From an uncultured Clostridia bacterium (GTDB lineage: Bacteria; Bacillota; Clostridia; Christensenellales; Borkfalkiaceae), in assembly GCA_934254815.1 (NCBI GenBank), contig CAKQME010000005.1:101818-165817 (forward strand): 64,000 bases of DNA, read 5' to 3'. Of this stretch, positions 58,110 to 64,000 are shown piece after piece. The notes below the pieces were generated by a model. That model ran no database searches and had not been told where the DNA came from. It was given only the letters and a program-made list of their open reading frames with translations. Position numbers and translations under genes: made by a program. Every line of letters starts with the position of its first letter. Within the stretch, counting starts at the first letter, position 1.

Positions 58110-58780
58110 TTGTCGACCTCCAACTTATAGCCGAGATTGCGTATCGCTTTTATGTTTACGTCGGCGCCAAGAGCTTTTAACTTCTTTCTGATAAAAGAAA
58201 CGTAAGTCCATACGGCGTTTATTTCGGCTTCGCTATCATACCCCCAGACTTTTTCCATAATAGCGTCAACCGAAAACACCTGCGACGGATTACGCATAAA
58301 CAACTCGGTCAACTGAAATTCTTTGGCGGTAAGCTGAACGCGACCTTTATCCGAAATAAGTTCGCAGGTTTTTCTGTCAAGCGAAACGTTACCGCAAGTA
58401 ATTAAATCGTCTATAGGCTCTCTTTGCCGTCTCGTGACGGCGCGGACGCGCGCGAGCAATTCTTTTGCGTTGAACGGTTTCGTAAGATAATCGTCCGCGC
58501 CGGCGTCCAAGCCCTCGACTTTATCGTCGGTTTCGGTTCGCGCCGTCAACAACAACACGGGAACGGCATTGCCCTTTGCCCGAATGGTTTTCAGCGCGGT
58601 TATCCCGTCGACTTTCGGCATCATAATATCTAAAATCGCCCCGTCGTAAACTCCGCTTTCAAGGTAGTCTACGGCGTCGGCGCCGTTATACACCGCATCT
58701 ACCGAATAACCCGCGTGTTTAAGCAATGCGACAAGCGCGTTAGAAAGAGCCTTTTCGTCCTCGGCAAGCAACAATCTCAT
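58106..58780 (-). CDS. OmpR family response regulator
   Basis: A 224-residue regulator with acidic pair EDE near the N-terminus, phospho-acceptor Asp in AILDIMMPKVDG, TART and YLTKPFNAKEL in the receiver, and a winged-helix output domain (VQLTAKEFQLTELFM). It is co-transcribed with the kinase. AAGGAG precedes the ATG. Direct repeats upstream suggest self-regulation. Confidence 0.93.
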   Translation of the reverse strand: MRLLLAEDEKALSNALVALLKHAGYSVDAVYNGADAVDYLESGVYDGAILDIMMPKVDGITALKTIRAKGNAVPVLLLTARTETDDKVEGLDAGADDYLTKPFNAKELLARVRAVTRRQREPIDDLITCGNVSLDRKTCELISDKGRVQLTAKEFQLTELFMRNPSQVFSVDAIMEKVWGYDSEAEINAVWTYVSFIRKKLKALGADVNIKAIRNLGYKLEVDK

Positions 58781-58803
58781 AGCTTCTCCTTATATCGGAA
58801 TAA

Positions 58804-58836
58804 ATTATAACTTTTAAACCTTAAACGTAACTTAAA
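58804..58836 (-). promoter_or_regulatory. Response-regulator promoter with direct repeats
   Basis: On the minus strand TTTAAG (58836-58831) and TTTAAG (58825-58820) are 11 bases apart, the usual spacing for OmpR-type sites, followed by TATAAT (58809-58804). Confidence 0.55.
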
Positions 58837-58906
58837 ATTATTGTCAGAAATTCAATCCGATAATATTTTAACAGATTGCAATAATTTTGTCATTCGTTTA
58901 AATGCT

Positions 58907-58935
58907 TTGACTTTTTATGCGTTTTGACATATAAT
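58907..58935 (+). promoter_or_regulatory. Promoter of the AraC gene at 58976
   Basis: TTGACT (58907-58912) and TATAAT (58930-58935) with a 17-base spacer; the leader ends with ACGGAG before the ATG. Confidence 0.8.
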
Positions 58936-58975
58936 ACAATAAAAACACATCGTCGTTATTACTTACGGAGATATT

Positions 58976-59779
58976 ATGGCATATAAAGCGATTTTCAATC
59001 TCGGCATATACGATTCCGATATAAGCATGCCGAAACTTCATTCGCACGAAGTTTACGAATTGCACTTTCTTCTGGAGGGTTCGCGCGAAATAATTATAGA
59101 CGACACTCTTTTAGAAATAGAAGCGGGAACAATAGCGATTATACCGCCTTTCACGCTGCATAAAACGACGGGCGGAGCGTTCAGGCGCATAAACGTAAAT
59201 CTGTCAGTCTCCGCATTGACGGAAACGGAAAAAGGCGTTCTCGACAAACTTGCGAAAACGCCCGTGGTTAAACCCGACGAAGAAACATTTAAAGAATTGA
59301 AAAAACTGCTGGAAACAGGTGTGGAGCTTCAGGCGAAATACGGCGCGACCGACGAAGATATTCCGCGATGCGCGGCGATAACGATAATTTCTTTACTGTC
59401 TTTATCTCGTCTTACTCCCGTTTTGCCGAAACAATCTGTAATAAAGCGTACCGACGCTTTAGACGTATTCAAAATAGCCGAATATATCGGCAAAAACTAT
59501 TACGAAGAAATAGATCTCAACGCGCTTTGCCGCAAGTTTTACACTACAAAAGCGACGCTTTGCCGCAATTTTAAATCGGCTATGGACTGCACCATAATGG
59601 AATATCTCGCCAAAGTAAGGCTTAAAAACGCCGAAAGAATGTTGCTTACGACCGACGAACCGATAGAAGCCGTGGCGGAAAAGTGCGGGTTTTCTTCGGG
59701 AAACTATTTCCGCGCGGCGTTTAAAAAAGCGCACGGCATATCTCCGCTTAAATTCAGAAAATCTGGCGACGCGCTTTAA
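58976..59779 (+). CDS. AraC family regulator with cupin sensor domain
   Basis: A 267-residue regulator. The N-terminal cupin (MPKLHSHEVYELHFLLEG...IIPPFTLHKT) would bind a sugar or related effector. The C-terminal domain has two HTH units (LCRKFYTTKATLCRNFK and VAEKCGFSSGNYFRAAFKK). It converges with and overlaps by four bases the EamA transporter gene. Its targets may be the divergently placed carbohydrate genes nearby; this is not proven. Confidence 0.9.
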   Translation: MAYKAIFNLGIYDSDISMPKLHSHEVYELHFLLEGSREIIIDDTLLEIEAGTIAIIPPFTLHKTTGGAFRRINVNLSVSALTETEKGVLDKLAKTPVVKPDEETFKELKKLLETGVELQAKYGATDEDIPRCAAITIISLLSLSRLTPVLPKQSVIKRTDALDVFKIAEYIGKNYYEEIDLNALCRKFYTTKATLCRNFKSAMDCTIMEYLAKVRLKNAERMLLTTDEPIEAVAEKCGFSSGNYFRAAFKKAHGISPLKFRKSGDAL

Positions 59780-60726
59780 AACGCCGAAAGATTTTCGGGC
59801 GTTAAAACGCTTATAACCACAATCGCCGCAACGCCGAGCGCAAGACCGATTAAATTCTTTACCGACAGTTTTTCGTTAAAAGCGATACGCCCCACAAGCG
59901 CGGTAACGATAAGCCCGATCGCGCTCGAAACGGGGAAAAGAACTACCGAACTCACCGTTTTGCCCATTTCGGTAATAAGCAAATTTATCACGAATAACGC
60001 AAGCGCCAACAAAAGTCCGCAGATAATCAACGGGCGTGAAAGCGGTTTGAAAAGTCGTCTTTTTCCGCTCTCTTCATTTTCGTCGGCTGTCACCGCGGCG
60101 CGGTTTTTCAGCGAAAAAACTATGTAAGAAACCGCCATAACCAAAGCGCAGAACGCAAAAGTAAGAAGCGAAAACAGCGCAACGTTTCCGTTTTCGACCT
60201 TTAAACTGAAATATTTTTGTATAACCATTACAAAGCCGTTCGACAGAAAGCTCACCGCAAGCATTATCAATGTTTTCGCGGTGAATTTTTTATTTTCTTC
60301 TTTTTTGGACGGCGACAGCAGATACGCCGCGACGAAAAATGCGACAAGCCCCGCAATCTGCCAAATACTTATGCCCTCGCCAAACCAGAAATACGAAACT
60401 ACTACCGAAATAACAAGTCCGCCGAACGCTGCCATCGAAGCGACTGTCAACGAACAGCCTTTTATAGCCTCTATGCCAGAAAACAGATCTGCGGCAAAAA
60501 GTAATGCGGACAAGAACGAACACACTATCGTTGCGACGTTAAAACCGTAAAAACCCGTGATAAACAGCGTTACGAGCGCGAAAGCGGAAGCCGCAGACAT
60601 ATAAAGCGTTCCGTAGCCGAAAAAAGTCGTGCCGTCGGAAATTTCCCTGCTGGAAACCTTACTGCACACACGCTGAACGGCGCGCATAACGGCTATAAGA
60701 ACAAAACACGCAATAATTTTAAACAT
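59776..60726 (-). CDS. EamA/DMT family transporter
   Basis: A 316-residue membrane protein with about ten helices in two repeated halves, with AYLLSP ending the first half and GLALGVAAIVVIS near the C-terminus, as in EamA-type drug/metabolite transporters. It has a charged linker (TADENEESGKRRL) in the second half. The substrate is unknown; relatives carry sugars or amino acids. GAGGT lies before the ATG. Confidence 0.85.
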   Translation of the reverse strand: MFKIIACFVLIAVMRAVQRVCSKVSSREISDGTTFFGYGTLYMSAASAFALVTLFITGFYGFNVATIVCSFLSALLFAADLFSGIEAIKGCSLTVASMAAFGGLVISVVVSYFWFGEGISIWQIAGLVAFFVAAYLLSPSKKEENKKFTAKTLIMLAVSFLSNGFVMVIQKYFSLKVENGNVALFSLLTFAFCALVMAVSYIVFSLKNRAAVTADENEESGKRRLFKPLSRPLIICGLLLALALFVINLLITEMGKTVSSVVLFPVSSAIGLIVTALVGRIAFNEKLSVKNLIGLALGVAAIVVISVLTPENLSAF

Positions 60727-60843
60727 TTTTTACCTCGTTTAAATTATATCGCTAATTGTCGATACTCTGTAAAAGTTTTAGTATGATTTATGGATTAAAA
60801 ACACAGAAATTGTATCGATAAAACGTAAAAGACGGTTCTTTCT

Positions 60844-60872
60844 TTGACCGCGCCGAAAAATAGGCGTAAAAT
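60844..60872 (+). promoter_or_regulatory. Promoter of the 60909 gene
   Basis: TTGACC (60844-60849) and TAAAAT (60867-60872) with a 17-base spacer; AAAGG lies shortly before the ATG. Confidence 0.7.
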
Positions 60873-60908
60873 TTCGGTTAAGAATAAATTTATAAAAGGC
60901 TAAACTAT

Positions 60909-62918
60909 ATGGTAAAAGGAATTTCGGTATCAAACCCCGTCGATTTCGAAGAAAACTATTTGCATTATACTGCGGAATACGCCGCAAAACACGGCTTTAC
61001 GCACTATCAGTTTATAGGGTCTATCCACAACCCCGAAAAAGGAAATATCGACGGAATAACTCTCTACAGAAAATATTCGGCTTACAACGGCTATAAAAAC
61101 GCAGAATACGTCGGGTTATGCGGAAGAATAATCAACGAAACGCTTGAATTTCTCCACGCGCATGGCATAAAAAGTTATATATGGCATCACGAACTCGAAC
61201 TGCCCGCAGGTTTTACCGACGATCGCGCAGAGATGAAAAACGAGCTTGGCGACGTAGAGATCACTCACCCGCTTGTAAAAGATTTTCTCGTAAACAAAAT
61301 AGACGATTTTTTCGCGGCTTACCCCTTGATGGACGGCATAATTTTAACCTTACACGAAACGCGTATACCGCTGTTGAAGCTGAAAGGTCAGAAACTGCAT
61401 AAAACCGAACGCGTCGAATACGTTACGCGCATACTTTACGAAGAATGCGCGAGACTTAAAAAAGAACTTATCGTAAGACCTTTCGCCAGCATAGAAGAGG
61501 ATTACGAACGTATGACCGCGGCTTACGAACGAATCTCCTCCGACCTTATAATTATGGACAAATGGAATCAGTTCGACTGGTCGCTAACCCTCCCCGCGAA
61601 CGCGTTTTTTGCAAAAATAAAACGCAACCCTTTACTTGTCGAAACGGATATTTTCGGTGAGTTTTTCGGCAAAGGCATACTGCCGATAATGCTTAAAAAC
61701 TATATAACCGATAAGTTCTCCTACTCGATGAAATTTTCGCCTTACGGGTTCGTTTCCCGTATCGACCGCGAGGGATTTACTCCTTTCGGAACAGTACAGG
61801 AAGTCAATCTCAGAATTATGGAGGCTTGTCTTGCAAACGAAGATATCGACAGGGCTATCGACGAATTTTTTCTTGAAAAATACCCCAACGCGGCAAAAGA
61901 AGTACGCGCGCTTATGGAAAACACGGAGGATATTCAAAAGAAAATCTTTTACGTCAACGGATTTTATTATACCGAGCTAAGTCGTTTTCCGAGGCTCAAC
62001 CATTCGAAAAACCATTTCTATTTCGAAATGATGAAAGAAAATTACGCGATAGCTTCAAACGAATGGTTTATACCCAAAAACTGGTCGCGCGGGAGCGTAG
62101 CGGACGTTCTGAAAGAAAAAACCGAAGCCGTTTCGCTCGCCGCCGAAAAGCTCGCCGCGCTTAAAACCCTTAAAGACAAATTGCCCGAAGCCGCCTACGA
62201 CGAACTCGATACGAAGTTTATCAATCTTAAACTCGTTGCCGAAATATGGAAAACGCTTACCGAATGTTTTATCGCCTATACGAAATATTTCGAAAACGGC
62301 GATAAAGAATACGAAAACTCGCTGAATAGCTGTCTGAACGAATTAAACAGATTATACGCCGAGGGAATAAGGCTTTCGGGCGATAAATTTTACCCGATTG
62401 CAATAGGAGAATTTACCACTCCGTCGTCCGACAGAATACCTGACGTGGTAAACGACTTCAAAGCCAATTTCGAATATGAAAAAGCCGCAACCGAGCGATT
62501 AGTCTCCGAAAAACACGACGATTTTATAATATGCGGCGGCGGAACGGAAAGCCACAAATTACAGAAAGAAGTAAATTTCAGCGACACTTATATCAACTCA
62601 GACGGTTGCTGTCGTATACCGGGAACATATCTCGGCGCAAAATTCAGCACGGTAAACACTCACGGTTGGTTCAGTTATGAAATAAAAATAAAGCCGAACA
62701 CGCAAAACCTTATACGCGTAACGGCTAAGGGGTATGACGGACAGCTCGATTTTATCCTGGCTATAGGCGATGATGTTTATAAAATTTCGAAACAGACAGA
62801 AGAAAAATGCGAACTTGAATTTAAATTCGACGAAAAATGCGGCAAAGATAAAATTCGCATAAGGGTTGACCGCTCGACGCAATACACTCCGGCGATATAT
62901 CTGATTACCGTCAATTAA
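60909..62918 (+). CDS. Unrecognised large protein, possible glycoside hydrolase-like
   Basis: A 669-residue cytosolic protein without signal peptide. The N-terminal about 330 residues alternate strands and helices like a TIM barrel (HGIKSYIWHHELELP, MDGIILTLHETRIP, LLVETDIFGEF, SPYGFVSRIDREGFTPFG). Residues 340-510 are helical, and residues from 545 form a beta-rich module (RIPGTYLGAKFSTVNTHGWF). The layout recalls alpha-glucuronidase-like or other GH barrels with a carbohydrate-binding end, but I cannot name a family. Candidate acidic residues are Glu in HHELELP and HETRIP. It stands alone with its own promoter and terminator. Confidence 0.75.
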   Translation: MVKGISVSNPVDFEENYLHYTAEYAAKHGFTHYQFIGSIHNPEKGNIDGITLYRKYSAYNGYKNAEYVGLCGRIINETLEFLHAHGIKSYIWHHELELPAGFTDDRAEMKNELGDVEITHPLVKDFLVNKIDDFFAAYPLMDGIILTLHETRIPLLKLKGQKLHKTERVEYVTRILYEECARLKKELIVRPFASIEEDYERMTAAYERISSDLIIMDKWNQFDWSLTLPANAFFAKIKRNPLLVETDIFGEFFGKGILPIMLKNYITDKFSYSMKFSPYGFVSRIDREGFTPFGTVQEVNLRIMEACLANEDIDRAIDEFFLEKYPNAAKEVRALMENTEDIQKKIFYVNGFYYTELSRFPRLNHSKNHFYFEMMKENYAIASNEWFIPKNWSRGSVADVLKEKTEAVSLAAEKLAALKTLKDKLPEAAYDELDTKFINLKLVAEIWKTLTECFIAYTKYFENGDKEYENSLNSCLNELNRLYAEGIRLSGDKFYPIAIGEFTTPSSDRIPDVVNDFKANFEYEKAATERLVSEKHDDFIICGGGTESHKLQKEVNFSDTYINSDGCCRIPGTYLGAKFSTVNTHGWFSYEIKIKPNTQNLIRVTAKGYDGQLDFILAIGDDVYKISKQTEEKCELEFKFDEKCGKDKIRIRVDRSTQYTPAIYLITVN

Positions 62919-62933
62919 AATTACTATACATAG

Positions 62934-62975
62934 AAAAATAGCTCTTTGGCGTAAAAACGCCAAAGAGCTATTTTT
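62934..62975. terminator. Strong bidirectional terminator after the 60909 gene
   Basis: A stem of about 19 bp (AAAAATAGCTCTTTGGCGT with its complement) around AAAA, with T runs on both strands. Confidence 0.92.
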
Positions 62976-63009
62976 AGAATGAGTTATTTACTTATATACC
63001 ACCGCATTA

Positions 63010-63302
63010 TGGTGGGATATTTCGCTTACGCTCAATATGACAGAAAGAAACAAACCAAGTATTGTCATTCTGAGCTTCGCGAAGAATCCCATTGAACAAG
63101 TACAGGCTACTTGATATGGTGGGATATTTCGCTTGCGCTCAATAAGACAGGAAAAACAAACCGAGCATGTCATTCTGAGCTTCGCGAAGAATCCCATTGA
63201 ACAAGTACGGACTACTTGATATGGTGGGATATTTCGCTTACGCTCAATATGACAGAAAAACACAAACCGAGTATGTCATTCTGAGCTTCGCGAAATATCC
63301 CA
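63010..63302. repeat. Three tandem units of a palindromic dispersed repeat
   Basis: Units start at 63010, 63117 and 63222 (spacing 107 and 105). Each begins TGGTGGGATATTTCGCTT and contains TGTCATTCTGAGCTTCGCGA. In the third unit GTGGGATATTTCGC and GCGAAATATCCCAC are perfect inverted ends of an about 80-base palindromic element. Units 1 and 2 end in AATCCCATTGAACAAGTAC. Open frames here translate to repetitive FFAKLRMT peptides and are not genes. The element resembles the dispersed repeats common in gut bacterial genomes. Confidence 0.9.
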
Positions 63303-63322
63303 CTGTGTAAACACTCCGCACT

Positions 63323-64000
63323 TTATTGCTTGCTAGATTTTTTCTTAATTGTCGCAATAATCTGCAAAACAAATAAAACTATAATCGCTACGCCGAGAAT
63401 AATATTGATAATTAGACAAGTCTTCGCGTTTTTATCGCTGTCGGCAAGCAAAGAATTAAGTTTAGCTTCGAGATCGCTATCCTTATTTTCAAGTTGACGT
63501 CTTAACTCGTCAAGATTATCCTGCACTTGCTTTATGCCCGCCAAAAGAGCTTCGTCCGCCGCTTCTGACGCCTTTTTCAATGCCGCAATACTCTCTTCGA
63601 GTTCTCCGTCTTTAGTTCTCAGTTTCGCAAGGTCTGCATTGATAAGTTCGTCTGCCGCTTTGTAAGCGTTTTCTACCGCAGTAAGCTTACTTTCGATATC
63701 GCCTTTGTTGGACGAAATTGTTTCGTTTAAAGCGTTTACGGCATTTGTTAAATTCTCTTGTACCTTATCAATAGCCTTTTGCAAATCTTCGTCGGCTTCT
63801 TTACTTGCCTTTTCTAATGCAGTTATTTTTTCGTCTAATTTTCCGTCGGCAGTTGTCAACTTCGTAAGCTCGGCGTTAATAAGTTCGTCTGCCGCTTTGT
63901 AGGCGTTTTCTACCGCTGTAAGTTTACTTTCGATATCGCCTTTGTTGGACGAAATTGTTTCGTTTAAAGCGTTTACGGCATTTGTTAAATTCTCTTGTAC
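63323..64000 (-). CDS. Repetitive coiled-coil protein with C-terminal membrane helix, partial
   Basis: The frame is open to the window edge, so the N-terminus is missing; 225 residues are seen. They are rich in Glu, Lys, Ala and Leu with heptad periodicity. A 79-codon unit repeats almost exactly: DNA at 63663-63763 recurs at 63900-64000 (offset 237). The C-terminus has a membrane helix (IINIILGVAIIVLFVLQIIA) and the tail KKKSSKQ. It is likely a tail-anchored or surface-exposed rod; the orientation depends on the unseen N-terminus. Confidence 0.8.
   Translation of the reverse strand, partial: VQENLTNAVNALNETISSNKGDIESKLTAVENAYKAADELINAELTKLTTADGKLDEKITALEKASKEADEDLQKAIDKVQENLTNAVNALNETISSNKGDIESKLTAVENAYKAADELINADLAKLRTKDGELEESIAALKKASEAADEALLAGIKQVQDNLDELRRQLENKDSDLEAKLNSLLADSDKNAKTCLIINIILGVAIIVLFVLQIIATIKKKSSKQ

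Noticed and set aside
62988..63263. Open frame on minus encoding repeated FFAKLRMT-type peptides
   Set aside because: It is a translation of the dispersed palindromic repeat and has no ribosome binding site; such peptides are common artefacts.
63323..63859. A separate 178-residue gene starting at 63859
   Set aside because: The frame continues without stop to the window edge and the repeat unit continues too, so the gene is longer and cut by the window.

Overview
The window looks like a chromosomal segment of a low-to-mid GC Gram-positive-type anaerobe, most likely an uncultured gut Clostridia. This is inferred, not proven. The evidence is the gene content (SpoVG, ECF-type RibU under an FMN riboswitch, class A-like RNase P RNA, several MATE exporters, a class I lysyl-tRNA synthetase), near-consensus TTGACA-17-TATAAT promoters, AGGAGG-type ribosome binding sites and dense gene packing with many ATGA overlaps. 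No phage, plasmid, CRISPR array or insertion sequence was seen.

Layout. 1-6.3 kb: end of a MATE exporter, a reductase-like protein, a self-regulated TetR operon (TetR, DUF998 membrane protein, acetyltransferase), a methyltransferase-hydrolase pair, a frameshifted XRE regulator and a PAP2 phosphatase. 6.4-16.3 kb, mostly minus strand: tRNA-Ser, two MATE exporters, tRNA sulfur and t6A37 modification genes (TtcA-like with rhodanese, TcdA), an oligoendopeptidase, class I LysRS, a small kinase and a ROK sugar kinase. 16.4-26.8 kb: YjjG-type nucleotidase, sugar-related enzymes around an AraC regulator, tRNA-Pro, an acetyltransferase pseudogene and two glycoside hydrolases. 26.9-32.5 kb: one operon behind an FMN riboswitch (ribU-tsaE-tsaB-rimI-hydrolase-murF-like-ddl). 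32.6-45.9 kb: murC, spoVG, a ferritin-like protein, an XRE-NadE fusion, a two-component system with an extra degenerate kinase, and prfA / DUF1385-PrmC / rpmE.

46-56.8 kb is the most distinctive region. A seven-gene minus-strand operon encodes an FAD-linked oxidase, an Fe-S subunit, an IolB-like isomerase, an FGGY kinase, a fused EtfB-EtfA, a class II aldolase and a PfkB kinase. It faces a divergent RpiR regulator across three copies of the palindrome GAAAATWATTTTC. Next come a riboswitch-like leader, a sodium-pump decarboxylase beta subunit with a gamma-like subunit, and rnpB. The operon reads as a self-contained catabolic route: a flavin dehydrogenase passing electrons to a one-chain ETF, then isomerisation, phosphorylation and aldol cleavage resembling the lower inositol pathway. 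The substrate is unknown.

56.8-64 kb: a second two-component system, an AraC regulator, an EamA transporter, an unrecognised probable carbohydrate-active protein, a three-unit dispersed repeat and the end of a repetitive coiled-coil membrane protein cut by the window edge.

Recurring themes: leaderless or near-leaderless starts at several regulators (16445, 19658, 54003, probably 38745), terminator hairpins directly against start regions (8071, 36537, 45556) and protein fusions (TtcA, NadE, EtfBA, DUF1385-PrmC, membrane MurF). Functions are from sequence reading alone, without database searches.
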